A stretch of 64,000 nucleotides of DNA from G963668605 sp963668605 (GTDB taxonomy: Bacteria > Acidobacteriota > Terriglobia > Bryobacterales > Bryobacteraceae): positions 2,294,001 to 2,358,000 of the forward strand of contig OY764903.1 in assembly GCA_963668605.1 (NCBI GenBank), written 5' to 3'. The position numbers and the translations under genes were made by a program. Below the pieces are notes generated by a model. That model did no database searches and was not told the DNA's origin. It saw only the letters and a program-made list of their open reading frames with translations. The first letter of the stretch is position 1; each line of letters begins with the position of its first letter. Below are positions 45,173 through 54,785 of this stretch, in pieces.

Positions 45173-45706
45173 TTAGCGCGATTTCACGCCTTGAATTCGA
45201 AAGCGTTCGAGCGGGCCGGCGTCTCTTGCAACGGTGTAGTTACCGGCCCCGAAGATGCCGTCGAAGAAGGCTTCGAAATCTCCCCGCAAGCTGTTCCAGG
45301 TCGCGTCGTCGTTGGGATACAACAGACGGTCGTTGAGCGTGATTTCGACTTCGGCGGAGCTGAACTTGAGCTTGCCCGCAAATTCCGGTTCGCGCTCCAG
45401 ACGCCCGGCTGCGGCGCGCGCCGCTTCATAAGCCGCTTCGAGATTCTCGCGCGGCGCGCCGTCCCGCTGCGCCTTGCGGTTGTACAACAGGCCGAGGCGA
45501 TTGCGCGCATTGTCGAGGCTGTAATTGGCTTCGTGCCCGATCAGCATCACGCCCGGCCCGACGGGCACGTGCGCGTAGTCGACGACATCGATCAGCAATT
45601 CCGGACAAACGTTCGTTTGAATCCAGCGATGGAAAACGGGAATCGCGGCGCGGGCGTCCAGACCCTCGGCCGGCTCAGCGAATATTTTCACATTGACGTG
45701 TTGCAT
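45173..45706 (-). CDS. Hypothetical protein co-transcribed with sulfite/nitrite reductase
   Basis: This protein has 177 residues and is not recognised. It starts seven bases after the reductase stop on the same strand. There is no signal peptide or membrane segment. It is a mixed alpha/beta protein beginning MQHVNVKIFAEPAEGLD, with ELLIDVVDYAHVPVGPGVMLIGHEANYSLD in two parts that look like beta-strands followed by helices. The tight spacing suggests a role linked to the reductase, but nothing in the sequence shows which. Confidence 0.7.
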   Translation of the reverse strand: MQHVNVKIFAEPAEGLDARAAIPVFHRWIQTNVCPELLIDVVDYAHVPVGPGVMLIGHEANYSLDNARNRLGLLYNRKAQRDGAPRENLEAAYEAARAAAGRLEREPEFAGKLKFSSAEVEITLNDRLLYPNDDATWNSLRGDFEAFFDGIFGAGNYTVARDAGPLERFRIQGVKSR

Positions 45707-45713
45707 GGCGTTG

Positions 45714-47978
45714 CTACCCTTTCACCGGCGCCGCCGACAGCTTTCCATAGCAGCTATGGCATGCCTCAATGAACAATTGCGCCTCCTCGATGAGACGATG
45801 CGCCGACTCGTTGGTATGTGCCTGCCCCGCCCTGTCGTGCGCGAGGAAGAAGTACTGCGCAAATTTTCCTCCGGCGAACGGGTCAAAGAAAAGCTCCGTG
45901 TCGTAGAAGTGCGTGCGGAACGCAGCGACGATCGAATCCGCATCCGCCGCCGAGCCGAGGCTGCGCCACGCCAGCAGCGCGGAAGCCCCGCGCAGCATGG
46001 CCGCGTAGGCCAGCTTCGAAGCCTTCGCCGCATCGCCACTCTCGAGCGCCAATTGCGCTTCGAAGGCTTCGCGCTCGCACGCGGTGAGTTGAAATTCGAG
46101 CGGTGAGACGACGGCGCCGGCACACTCGCCGATGCCCATGTCGCCTGTGGTGTACTCGCGCGCATCGCCCCAATCCGTGTAGAACGAAGGGTCCTCCGCA
46201 TGCGCGGGAATCTCGGAAAGATCCTCGATCATCTTCTTGCACTCGGCCTTGCCGATGCGCTTGATAAAGGCCTGGAAGGATTCGCCGTCGTGGCGCTCAC
46301 CGAGGAAGCGCCCAGTCACGCGCTGCACGGTTTCCGGAATGCGTTTCGACGGCACTGCACCAATCGCCAGACCATACGAGCCGGCGTTCTCGCTCCACTG
46401 CCCGCCGAGGACTACCTGGAAGTGCGGCACGGCATAGCCGCCCTTATTGCGGCTGACGCCGTAAAAACCGAGGTCGGCAATATGGTGCTGACCGCAGGAG
46501 TTGAAGCAGCCGCTCACCTTGATGCGCAGATTGCGGACCACGGCATCGAGCGAGGCGCTCTGTTCGGCGAGCCGCATACTCAACTCACCGGCCAGCCCGC
46601 GCGATGAGGAGATGCCGAGTTTGCAGGTGTCTGTGCCGGGACACGAAGTGATATCGACAATCGTGCCCGCGCCTGCGGCGCCGAGTCCGGCGCGTTTGAG
46701 TTCTTCATAGACAGCCGGCAAGTCGGCTTCGCTCACCCAGCGCAGCACTATATTCTGTTCCACAGTGGTGCGCACGGTCTCACGGATGTAACGGCGCGCG
46801 ATGACGGCGAGGGCACGCAGCTGGTCCGCCGTGATATCGCCCAGGGGCAGCGTGACGGTGACAGTCGCATAGCCCTGCTGGCGTTGCCTGTAGACGTTGG
46901 TGTCGTGCCACCCGGCAAAGCCATCGGGTTGCGCCGCGCCGATCTGGAGCAGAGTCGGCGGCTTGAGCGGCTGCTCTTCGGCGCGATCGATGTCTTTCAA
47001 ATAGTCGGTCCAGCGCGGGTCGTGCGCCAACTTCGCACGCTCTTCGAGCACCAGGCGCTTGAACTCATCGATGCCAAGTTTCGCCACGAGAAACTTCAAA
47101 CGCGCGGTGTTGCGGTTCTTCTTTTCGCCGAGCCGCGCGAAGACCAGCGCGATAGCCTGTGCGAGCGGGAGCAGTTCTTCCTCCGGCAAGAACTCGTCGA
47201 ACAGCTTAGCCTGATAGGGCACGGTGCCGAGTCCGCCACCGACGTAAGTAGCGAAGCCGCGCACCGTCTTGCCATCGATCTCACGCACCTTTGCGACAAC
47301 GCCCAGATCGTGAATGCGCACCAGCGCGCAGGGCTTTGTTTCGCACCCCGAAAACGCAAGTTTGACCTTGCGTCCGAAGTTCTGGCAATCGGGATGACCC
47401 AAAAGAAAATTGGCGCACGCCTTGGCGTACGGAGTGACATCGAAAGCCTGGTCCCGGCACACTCCGGTGAGCGGGCAAGCGGTCACGTTGCGCACCGTAT
47501 TGCCGCACGCCTCGCGCGTTGTGATACCCACCGCGGCAAGCCTGCGCATCAGAGCCGGCGTGTCCTCAATGTGTATGAAGTGAAGCTGGATGTCCTGGCG
47601 TGTTGTGATGTGCGCGATGCCGTCGGCGTACTCTTCGGCCAACTCGGCCAGCACTTCGATCTGGCTGGCGTCGAGACCGCCGAACGGAATCTTAAGGCGC
47701 TGCATCCCAGGCGCATCCCAGAGCGTCGACGGCCCTTTGGTCAGGGCGCCCTGCGGGTATTCCAGTTCGCGCGCCTGTTTGCCGTCGTGGCGATGTCCGT
47801 TGTCATAGCGCTGCCCATAGGCGCCGCGGCGCAAGCGCGTTTCGGCAAAGATCTTGTCGTCGATCTTGCCCTGCTTCTTGAGCGCGATCTCGCTCTCGAA
47901 GTTGTCGATCTCTTCGCCAAGTTGCGGCGCGATCCGCGCGGCGAGCTTCTCTCTCCACAAGCTGTTGCTGGCTTTCAT
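45714..47978 (-). CDS. Siroheme sulfite/nitrite reductase with helical C-terminal extension
   Basis: This protein has 754 residues from the ATG at 47978; the frame opens 40 codons earlier at 48098, and the start is not certain. The two ferredoxin-like half-domains are visible. The cluster/siroheme cysteines are Cys446 and Cys452 (SCPGTDTC) plus Cys491 and Cys495 (CFNSC). Six-electron reduction of sulfite to sulfide or nitrite to ammonia, ferredoxin-dependent, is expected. After about residue 620 an extra helical stretch of some 130 residues (EREAFEAQLALESGDAAKASKLAY and onward in pieces) is not part of the standard enzyme. Confidence 0.85.
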   Translation of the reverse strand: MKASNSLWREKLAARIAPQLGEEIDNFESEIALKKQGKIDDKIFAETRLRRGAYGQRYDNGHRHDGKQARELEYPQGALTKGPSTLWDAPGMQRLKIPFGGLDASQIEVLAELAEEYADGIAHITTRQDIQLHFIHIEDTPALMRRLAAVGITTREACGNTVRNVTACPLTGVCRDQAFDVTPYAKACANFLLGHPDCQNFGRKVKLAFSGCETKPCALVRIHDLGVVAKVREIDGKTVRGFATYVGGGLGTVPYQAKLFDEFLPEEELLPLAQAIALVFARLGEKKNRNTARLKFLVAKLGIDEFKRLVLEERAKLAHDPRWTDYLKDIDRAEEQPLKPPTLLQIGAAQPDGFAGWHDTNVYRQRQQGYATVTVTLPLGDITADQLRALAVIARRYIRETVRTTVEQNIVLRWVSEADLPAVYEELKRAGLGAAGAGTIVDITSCPGTDTCKLGISSSRGLAGELSMRLAEQSASLDAVVRNLRIKVSGCFNSCGQHHIADLGFYGVSRNKGGYAVPHFQVVLGGQWSENAGSYGLAIGAVPSKRIPETVQRVTGRFLGERHDGESFQAFIKRIGKAECKKMIEDLSEIPAHAEDPSFYTDWGDAREYTTGDMGIGECAGAVVSPLEFQLTACEREAFEAQLALESGDAAKASKLAYAAMLRGASALLAWRSLGSAADADSIVAAFRTHFYDTELFFDPFAGGKFAQYFFLAHDRAGQAHTNESAHRLIEEAQLFIEACHSCYGKLSAAPVKG

Positions 47979-48235
47979 AACGCGATCCCAGTAATCACCC
48001 TTAACTATATCGAATTCAGGTAGATTGCGCAAGCCGGAGCGAGATATCGGCCCGAAATTCGTTCTGCCATAACCAATTGTACATTCCTGAGGCGCCAAGG
48101 CAGCGCCAGATGGGCGATCGAGGGGTCGCCTACCAGGTCCAGGTGACGAAAATGCTCAGATTCGCAACTGCGCCGCACACCAAACCTATCAATATCTCCA
48201 CCGCGCGAGATCGGCTCCGCTATAATTGATCTTCC

Positions 48236-48901
48236 ATGGTGATCGACTGGTTCCCGCTTTGGCTCAGCTTGCGCGTCGCCGCACTCTCAACGGCGCTCGC
48301 ACTGGCGGCCGGATTGTGGATTGCGTACCTGCTGGCCAACCGCAGTTTCCGCGGCAAGGAGATACTCGACGCCGCCGTTACACTGCCGCTGGTTTTGCCG
48401 CCCACGGTGCTCGGCTATTACCTGCTCGTGCTGCTCGGCCGCGAGAGTCCTATCGGCAAATTGCATGAGGCCGTGTTCGGCGCGCCGCTCGTATTTACCT
48501 GGCAGGCGGCGGTGATCGCCGCTTTTTTTCATTCCGCGCCTTTGCTGATCAAGTCCGCCCGGGCGGCCCTCGAAAGCGTCGACCGTAGCTATGAGCGCGC
48601 CGCGCGAAGCTTGGGCGTGCCGGAATGGCGCGTCTTCTGGGCCGTCACGCTGCCGCTTGCGCGCCGCTCCGTGCTCGCCGCCACCGTGCTTGCCTTCGCG
48701 CGCGCGCTTGGCGATTTCGGCGTCACCATCATGATCGCGGGCAACATTCCAGGCCGCACGCAAACCGTCGCTGTCGCGATCTATGACGCCGTCGAATCGG
48801 GCAACGGGGCGCTCGCGCGCACGCTCGTGCTGGTGGTTTCCGCCGTCGCCCTGCTCATCCTGACCATCGCCAACCGGCTGAGCGCAAGGCGGACAGCATG
48901 A
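48236..48901 (+). CDS. modB: Molybdate ABC transporter permease ModB
   Basis: This protein has 221 residues with five or so hydrophobic helices. The binding-protein-dependent permease loop reads ERAARSLGVPEWRVFWAVTLPLARRSVL, the EAA motif that contacts the ATPase. FARALGDFGVTIMIAGNIPG is highly typical of ModB. A TATAAT box at 48221-48226 lies just ten bases before the ATG, so the leader may be very short. It overlaps modC by four bases. No modA gene is in the window. Confidence 0.9.
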   Translation: MVIDWFPLWLSLRVAALSTALALAAGLWIAYLLANRSFRGKEILDAAVTLPLVLPPTVLGYYLLVLLGRESPIGKLHEAVFGAPLVFTWQAAVIAAFFHSAPLLIKSARAALESVDRSYERAARSLGVPEWRVFWAVTLPLARRSVLAATVLAFARALGDFGVTIMIAGNIPGRTQTVAVAIYDAVESGNGALARTLVLVVSAVALLILTIANRLSARRTA

Positions 48902-49968
48902 TCAAGGCGCGCATCCGCAAGAGCTTCCCGGCGGGTCCGGAAGCCGCCGCCTTCAGCATCGACGTCGAGTTCGAAGCCAGCGCCGGCATCACAGTGCTGT
49001 TCGGCCCGAGCGGCGCCGGAAAGACGCTGATCCTCGATTCCATCGCCGGCTTCGTCAAGCCCACCGAGGGCCGCATCCTGCTCGACGACGCGATCCTGTT
49101 CGATGGCGCAACCGGCATACACCTTCCGCCGCAAGAGCGCCGTTGCGGTTACGTCTTCCAGAACTATGCGCTGTTCCCGCACATGAACCTGCGCAAGAAT
49201 CTGGAGTTCGCCGCGCACCGCGTCGCACGGCTCGAACGCCATCGAAAAGTCAGCGAAATGTTGGAGCGCTTCCACCTCGCCGAAGTCGCCGGCCGCCGGC
49301 CGCATGAGCTCTCCGGCGGGCAGAAGCAACGCTGCTCGATCGCGCGCGCGCTGATCGGCGCGCCGAAGCTGCTGCTGCTCGACGAACCCGCGCGCGGCCT
49401 CGACGCTCAGCTCCGCGCCGAACTCTACACAGTGCTGCGCGAGGTGCGCAACGACTTCCGCATCCCCGTGCTGCTCGTCACGCACGACCTTTCGGAGTGC
49501 TTCGAACTGGGCGAAGAGATGCTTGTGCTGCGCGACGGCAAAGTCGTCCAGAGCGGTTCGCCGCGTAAGGTTCTCGACCAGCCGGCCAATGTCGAGGTCG
49601 CGCGCCTGCTCGGGCTCTTCAACGTGCTGCCCGCCGAAATCAAGTCGCTCGATCCTTCGCGCAATGCTAGCCGTCTCAAGCTGGAACAATTCGAACTCAC
49701 CGGACCCTACTTCCCCGGCCGCCTGCTCGGCGACCGCGTCTGGCTGTGCGTACGTCCCGAACAACTCAGCGTCGCCGCCCGCGATGGCAAACCAGGACCC
49801 AACCAGGCGCCCGCCTCGCTGCTGCGCACCATCGAGAAAGCGCGCAGCGTGCGCCTCGAGTTTAGCGGCGATATCGCCGTGGATGTACCGCGCGACGAAT
49901 ACGAACGCCAGAAGCATAATAAGGAATGGGTCGTGGAGTTCCCCGCGGCGGCCCTGAGGGTGTTATGA
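48898..49968 (+). CDS. modC: Molybdate ABC transporter ATPase ModC
   Basis: This protein has 356 residues. Walker A is GPSGAGKT, the Q-loop is VFQNYALFPHMN, the signature is LSGGQKQR, and Walker B is LLLLDEPARGLD, followed by the switch His in VTHDLSE. The C-terminal 110 residues are the regulatory TOBE-like part. It couples ATP to molybdate (or tungstate) entry through ModB. It overlaps modB and the next gene by four bases each, giving a compact three-gene unit. Confidence 0.9.
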   Translation: MIKARIRKSFPAGPEAAAFSIDVEFEASAGITVLFGPSGAGKTLILDSIAGFVKPTEGRILLDDAILFDGATGIHLPPQERRCGYVFQNYALFPHMNLRKNLEFAAHRVARLERHRKVSEMLERFHLAEVAGRRPHELSGGQKQRCSIARALIGAPKLLLLDEPARGLDAQLRAELYTVLREVRNDFRIPVLLVTHDLSECFELGEEMLVLRDGKVVQSGSPRKVLDQPANVEVARLLGLFNVLPAEIKSLDPSRNASRLKLEQFELTGPYFPGRLLGDRVWLCVRPEQLSVAARDGKPGPNQAPASLLRTIEKARSVRLEFSGDIAVDVPRDEYERQKHNKEWVVEFPAAALRVL

Positions 49969-50546
49969 AAACGTTCGACGAGTACGTCGCCCTGGCAGAG
50001 GCGGCGCACGGCCACATTTGCGCCGGACAGATCCTCGGCGTGCGCATGGCCATTCACGGGCTCAATCTTCTCGGCATCGAAGACCCCACAGGCAAGGACC
50101 GCAAGCGCCTGGTCACCTTTGTCGAGATCGACCGCTGCGCTACCGATGCTGTGACCGTCGTGACCGGCTGCCGCCTCGGCAAGCGCGCGCTCAAGTTCCG
50201 CGACTTCGGCAAGGTCGCCGCGACATTCTGCGATCTGCTCGAAGATCGCGCCGTGCGCGTGGCGGCAAAGGAATCTTCGAAGCAGCGCGCCGCCGAACTC
50301 CATCCGGAAATCAACGAGAAGAAAGTGCAGCAGGTGACGGCCTATCGCACGATGCCGGAGGCGGAACTGTTCGATTGCCAATGGGTTCGCGTGCACATCG
50401 AACCTGAGGATCTGCCGGGTTTCAAGTCGCCGCGCATCGTCTGCGACGAGTGTAACGAAGGTATCAGCTACAAGCGTGAAGTCGTCCGCGACGGCCGCAC
50501 GCTGTGCCGTGCCTGCGCCGGTGAGCGCTACTACGAAGTGCTCTAG
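49965..50546 (+). CDS. FmdE-family protein with C-terminal zinc finger
   Basis: This protein has 193 residues from the ATG at 49965, which overlaps the modC stop (ATGA). HGHICAGQILGVRMA and DRCATDAVTVVTGCRLGKR match the FmdE (formylmethanofuran dehydrogenase subunit E) domain, whose His and Cys residues bind metal. The end has CDEC and CRAC, a treble-clef-like zinc site. FmdE proteins outside methanogens often sit near molybdenum genes, so a role in Mo/W delivery or cofactor insertion is likely. The exact reaction is unknown. Confidence 0.8.
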   Translation: MKTFDEYVALAEAAHGHICAGQILGVRMAIHGLNLLGIEDPTGKDRKRLVTFVEIDRCATDAVTVVTGCRLGKRALKFRDFGKVAATFCDLLEDRAVRVAAKESSKQRAAELHPEINEKKVQQVTAYRTMPEAELFDCQWVRVHIEPEDLPGFKSPRIVCDECNEGISYKREVVRDGRTLCRACAGERYYEVL

Positions 50547-50579
50547 GTCTGCGACCGCGAGAATGTGTTCGTTTGTGGG

Positions 50580-50670
50580 GCAGCTTGTCAAGCTGCGCGC
50601 CGGTTGCCAACCGGCCCCAAGGTCGGGCCTGGCCGGGTCAGGGGACCCGAGGCGGTCCAGGGGGACCGCC
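50580..50670. repeat. Intergenic cluster of GC-rich hairpins, copy 1
   Basis: Four inverted repeats in a row: GCAGCTTGTCAAGCTGC (50580-50596), GCCGGTTGCCAACCGGC (50599-50615), GGGTCAGGGGACCC (50635-50648) and GCGGTCCAGGGGGACCGC (50652-50669), then CCCCCCA. The cluster fills the space between the FmdE and ThiE-like genes. A second cluster of like design lies at 54.8-55.0 kb. Confidence 0.65.
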
Positions 50671-50680
50671 CCCCAAGATC

Positions 50681-51238
50681 ATGTTGCGCTACTACATCAC
50701 GGACCGCCATGCGATCGGCGGCACGCTCGCGCTTCTCGATTGCATCGCGCTGAATCTCGCGCGCGGCATTGAGATGATCCAGATCCGCGAGAAGGATCTC
50801 TCTGCCTTCGATCTGCTGGAACTCACGCGCGCCGCGCTTGCCCTACCGAATCCGCACAGCGCGAAAATTCTGGTGAACGCACGCGCCGACATCGCCATCG
50901 CCGCCGGTGCGCACGGTGTGCATCTGCCGTCCGATTCCTTTGCCCCGCACCATCTGCGCGCGCTCGGCGCACTGACCATCGGCGTCTCCTGCCACAGCAT
51001 CGACGACCTTCGCCGCGCGGAGGCCGAGGGAGCGGACTTCGCCGTCTTCAGCCCCGTCTTCTTCACACCATCCAAAGCCGCCTTCACGCCGCAGGGAGTG
51101 GAACGCCTAAGTGCAGCAGCCGCTTCGGTGTGTCTGCCTGTCCTGGCGCTCGGCGGCGTCAATGCAGGGAACGCGCCACTGTGCATCGAAGCCGGGGCCG
51201 CGGGCATTGCCGGCATCTCACTGTTCCAGGCATTGTAA
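50681..51238 (+). CDS. Thiamine-phosphate synthase/TenI-like protein
   Basis: This protein has 185 residues from the ATG at 50681. An opening further upstream at 50573 would translate the hairpin repeat and is rejected. QIREKDLS, ILVNARADIAI, GVHLPS, GVSCHS, SPVFFTPSK and LALGGV are the successive ThiE/TenI barrel motifs. ThiE joins the pyrimidine and thiazole moieties of thiamine; TenI-like relatives aromatise the thiazole. It is shorter than most ThiE proteins (about 210), so either role is possible. No other thiamine gene is near. Confidence 0.75.
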   Translation: MLRYYITDRHAIGGTLALLDCIALNLARGIEMIQIREKDLSAFDLLELTRAALALPNPHSAKILVNARADIAIAAGAHGVHLPSDSFAPHHLRALGALTIGVSCHSIDDLRRAEAEGADFAVFSPVFFTPSKAAFTPQGVERLSAAAASVCLPVLALGGVNAGNAPLCIEAGAAGIAGISLFQAL

Positions 51239-51247
51239 GATACAGTC

Positions 51248-52309
51248 ATGCGAATTTCGAAGTATTTGGCATTGCTGCTCTGCGTCTCGTCCGCCGTTTT
51301 TGCCGCCGACGAGGTGGTTGGCGGCCCTTTCGTCGTAAACGTCACGGGCAAGTCGGCGACCGTTTCCTGGGTCGTAAAGACTTCTGAGGTAAAGATTGGC
51401 GGATCGGCCGCACGCAGCATTCCCGTGCTGCGCTCCGAAAAAGTCTCGTTCACGAACCTGAAGCCTGGCGAGAAGGTCGAGTACGACGTTCTCGGCGGCA
51501 AGCCGGAAGGCAAGGGCTACTTCAAGACCGCGGCTCCCAAGGGCGCGTCGTTCCACTTCGTCATTTTCGGCGACACGCGCACGCGCCACGAACTGCACCA
51601 GAAGATCGCGGACGCGATCGAAAAATCCGAGCCCGACTTTGTCGTGCACACCGGCGATCTGGTCACCGACGGCAGCGACCTCGCGCAATGGCCCATCTTC
51701 TTCAATATCGAACGCGCCATGTTGCGTAAGACCGCGTTCTACCCCGTGCTCGGCAATCACGAGCGCAACAACCGGCGCTTCTATGAGTTCTTCGACGTCT
51801 CCACGCCGTACTACTCTTTCGATTGGGGCTCGGCCCACTTCACCATGCTGAACAGCGACCTGGACAATGTCGCACTGAGCGAGACGGCGAAGGAGAGTTT
51901 CTGGGCAGAGCAGCAGCGCTGGATGGAGGACGATCTCGCCAAAGCCAAGGGCGCCGAATTCCGTTTTGTGATTATGCACCACCCGCCCTTCACGGCCGTG
52001 AAGCGCCGCCAGGGCGAGGATAAGGCCGTCGGCAAGCTGGTGCCGCTCTTCGAGAAGTATAAGGTAAACGCGGTGTTGTCGGGCCACGACCACAACTACC
52101 AGCGCCACATCCAGAACGGCATCACCTACATCATCACCGGTGGTGGTGGGGCGCCGCTTTACCCTGTGGACGCACCCATTCCCGGCGTCACGCAAAAGTT
52201 GGAAAGCACGGAGCACTTCGTCAAGGTGAACGTCGTGCCGGGCAAAGTCACGCTTGAGGCGGTCGCGCTTGACGGTCATGTGATCGAGAGCGTCGATCTG
52301 AAGCCGTAA
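51248..52309 (+). CDS. Exported calcineurin-like metallophosphoesterase (purple-acid-phosphatase-like)
   Basis: This protein has 353 residues. A signal peptide ends at FAAD. A Fn3-like domain (about 25-97) precedes the catalytic domain. Metal motifs are GDTR, GDLV, GNHE, MHHPPF and GHDHNYQRH, all in order. It would hydrolyse phosphate esters outside the cytoplasm. Its stop overlaps the ATG of the protease gene (TAATG), so the two are coupled. Confidence 0.88.
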   Translation: MRISKYLALLLCVSSAVFAADEVVGGPFVVNVTGKSATVSWVVKTSEVKIGGSAARSIPVLRSEKVSFTNLKPGEKVEYDVLGGKPEGKGYFKTAAPKGASFHFVIFGDTRTRHELHQKIADAIEKSEPDFVVHTGDLVTDGSDLAQWPIFFNIERAMLRKTAFYPVLGNHERNNRRFYEFFDVSTPYYSFDWGSAHFTMLNSDLDNVALSETAKESFWAEQQRWMEDDLAKAKGAEFRFVIMHHPPFTAVKRRQGEDKAVGKLVPLFEKYKVNAVLSGHDHNYQRHIQNGITYIITGGGGAPLYPVDAPIPGVTQKLESTEHFVKVNVVPGKVTLEAVALDGHVIESVDLKP

Positions 52310-54747
52310 TGCCTCGCGCGCTGTTGGCCGCCGTCCTTTTGCTAAGCGCGAATCTGGCGGCGGAGCAGCGCGCAGGCTACTATCGCGGCGCACTCGTCCG
52401 CTTTGAAGTGGTGGATGGGCTCGCCATCTATCAAGGCGACATCGTACTTGGCCGTGCGGATGAGATCGAAGCGGCGCCTGCTCCTGCGAAAGCCCCTGGC
52501 CGAGAGAGCGTTGTCATTACAGGCGAGCGTTACCGCTGGCCCGGCGGCAAGATCGCCTACACAATCGAACCGGCCGACTGGTCCATCCAGCCGCGCATCC
52601 TGCAAGCCATCCAGCACTGGAACGACAACACCCCGCTCAAGATTGCTCCGCGCGCCGCGGAAACCAGTTACATACGCTTCGTGCGCAACACGGACCAGAG
52701 TGCGGGCATCTGCTCCTCCCGCGTCGGAATGGCCGGGGGCAGACAGGACATCACACTGGTCGACGGCTGCAGCGTGGGTTCGATCATCCATGAGATCGGG
52801 CACGCCGTCGGGCTGTGGCATGAGCAGAGCCGCGCCGACCGCAACACCTTCGTCACAGTGCTGTTCGACAACATCGAAACGAAATACGCCTACAACTTCG
52901 ACCAGCAGATCAGCACCGGCGACGACATCGGCCCCTATGATTTCGGCTCGATCATGCACTACTCGGCCTTCGAGTTTTCGAAGAGTGGCCTGCCTTCGAT
53001 CGAGACCGTGCCAGCGGGCATTCCGCTGGGTCAGCGCGCCGTCCTGTCGGCGGGCGATCTCGACGCCGTGCGGCGCTTGTACGGAGCGGGCGTTCCGGGC
53101 GTGACCATCGGTACGAATCCGGCGGGTCTAACCTACACCGTCGATGGTGTGGGCTACAACTCCGCAGCTACTTTCGCGTGGGCCGAAGGCACGACGCACA
53201 GTATCGGCGTTCCCGCGACACAGGGCGGCGCTCAATCCCGCTACGTGTTTGCCGCGTGGAGCGATGCGGGCGCCACAGCGCACACGGTAACGGCAAGTGC
53301 TTCGTTGACAGTGCTGACGGCGAATTTCAAGCGCCAGTATCTCGTCGCACTGAACGACGCGACGGGCGGAGCGATCGCGATCTATCCGCCCGCGGACGAC
53401 GGCTTCTATGATGATCGTTCCAGCGTCGAACTCACGGCAAAACCCGACCGCGGCTTTCAGTTTCTGTCCTGGGTAAACGCTCAGGGCGCCAGTCAGGGCG
53501 CGGCGAATCCGCGCATCATTCGCATCGGCGCTTCGCTCGCGGCCTATGCCCGCTTCACCCAGGAGCCCGTGACCAGCATCACCACTTCCCCGCCCGGCCG
53601 TCCGGTCATCGTCGATGGCGCCACCCTCACCGCGCCACAGGCGTTCACTTGGAAACCCGGCACGACGCACACAGTGGAGGCACGCACGACCAGTACCGAC
53701 CCGGACACGCGCTACGCGTTCCGCAATTGGAGCGACGGCGGCGCCATTGCGCATAGCGTCCTGGCGTCGGCCACCGCCGCTACGCTGACCGCACAACTGC
53801 TGCCGTCGTACCGGCTCTCGCTCACGGCTGCCAGCACCACGGGAGGATCGCTGGCCGCCAGCCCGAGTTCGCCCGATGGATTCTATGAACACGGCAGCGC
53901 CGTGCAGCTCACGGCGCTGCCGGGGCCCGGATTCACGCTCTCGGGATGGACGGGCGATCTCTTCGGAGGCAACGCGACGCGCACGATTTCGATGACGGCG
54001 CCGCGCGATGTCACCGCCAACTTCATCCGCTCCAATCTGCTTCCGCCGCTCGCGGTGCTGAACGCGGCAAGCTTCGATGTCACGCCGATCGTACCGGGCG
54101 AAATCGTGACGCTCTTCGGAGCGGGCATCGGCCCCAGCACTCCGGCGGGAATGGATGTCAGTGCGGGCAAGGCCGCAACCGCGCTGGCCAACACGCGCGT
54201 GCTCTTCGACAACGTTGCCGCGCCGCTGACTTATGTTTCGGAGAATCAAGTAAGCGCCGTCACGCCGTTCGGAATTGCGGGCCGGACCTCGGTAACGATT
54301 GCAGCCGAACGCAACGGCGCGGTACTTTACAGACTCCAACGCAGTGTGGCCGAATCGGCTCCGGCTATCTTCACACTCGATTCGTCGGGCCGTGGCGCGG
54401 GTGCGATTCTCAACCAGGATTACAGCGTGAACACACCCGCTAACCCGGCGTCGCGCGGCGAGGTAGTCATGCTCTACGCCACCGGAATTGGAGCCACGAC
54501 TCCCGCGGGAGAGGATGGCAGACTCGCCGGCGCGCCGCTGCCGCTCGCGCAGCTCTCCGTCGCCGTGCGCATCGACGGCCGGCCCGCCAGGGTGCTCTAC
54601 GCGGGCGCGGCGCCGGGCCTCGTCGCCGGCGTCATGCAGGTCAATGTCGAGCTGCCGGACGGAATTCCACCCGGACCCGCGCTGTCTGTCCATCTTGTCG
54701 TAGGCACCGAGATCAATCAGCACGGCCTGACCATCGCGGTGCACTGA
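52309..54747 (+). CDS. Exported astacin-like zinc metalloprotease with repeat domains and Solibacter-type C-terminus
   Basis: This protein has 812 residues. After a signal peptide and short prodomain, the astacin domain (about 60-255) has HEIGHAVGLWHEQSRADR, the HExxHxxGxxHE zinc site, and SIMHYS, the Met-turn. Two or three InlB-like beta repeats follow (about 260-575; FTLSGWTGD, FLSWVNAQG). The last 230 residues match the Solibacter C-terminal domain TIGR03437 (VLNAASF, GEIVTLFGAGIG, MLYATGIG). It probably degrades protein outside the cell, with the tail mediating surface attachment or sorting. Confidence 0.88.
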   Translation: MPRALLAAVLLLSANLAAEQRAGYYRGALVRFEVVDGLAIYQGDIVLGRADEIEAAPAPAKAPGRESVVITGERYRWPGGKIAYTIEPADWSIQPRILQAIQHWNDNTPLKIAPRAAETSYIRFVRNTDQSAGICSSRVGMAGGRQDITLVDGCSVGSIIHEIGHAVGLWHEQSRADRNTFVTVLFDNIETKYAYNFDQQISTGDDIGPYDFGSIMHYSAFEFSKSGLPSIETVPAGIPLGQRAVLSAGDLDAVRRLYGAGVPGVTIGTNPAGLTYTVDGVGYNSAATFAWAEGTTHSIGVPATQGGAQSRYVFAAWSDAGATAHTVTASASLTVLTANFKRQYLVALNDATGGAIAIYPPADDGFYDDRSSVELTAKPDRGFQFLSWVNAQGASQGAANPRIIRIGASLAAYARFTQEPVTSITTSPPGRPVIVDGATLTAPQAFTWKPGTTHTVEARTTSTDPDTRYAFRNWSDGGAIAHSVLASATAATLTAQLLPSYRLSLTAASTTGGSLAASPSSPDGFYEHGSAVQLTALPGPGFTLSGWTGDLFGGNATRTISMTAPRDVTANFIRSNLLPPLAVLNAASFDVTPIVPGEIVTLFGAGIGPSTPAGMDVSAGKAATALANTRVLFDNVAAPLTYVSENQVSAVTPFGIAGRTSVTIAAERNGAVLYRLQRSVAESAPAIFTLDSSGRGAGAILNQDYSVNTPANPASRGEVVMLYATGIGATTPAGEDGRLAGAPLPLAQLSVAVRIDGRPARVLYAGAAPGLVAGVMQVNVELPDGIPPGPALSVHLVVGTEINQHGLTIAVH

Positions 54748-54785
54748 ACGGGTGCGCGGCATAGAGGTGGAGGCTCACGCGGAAG

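Noticed and set aside
50573..50680. N-terminal extension of the ThiE-like protein
   Set aside because: It would translate the palindromic repeat, and family similarity begins at the ATG at 50681.
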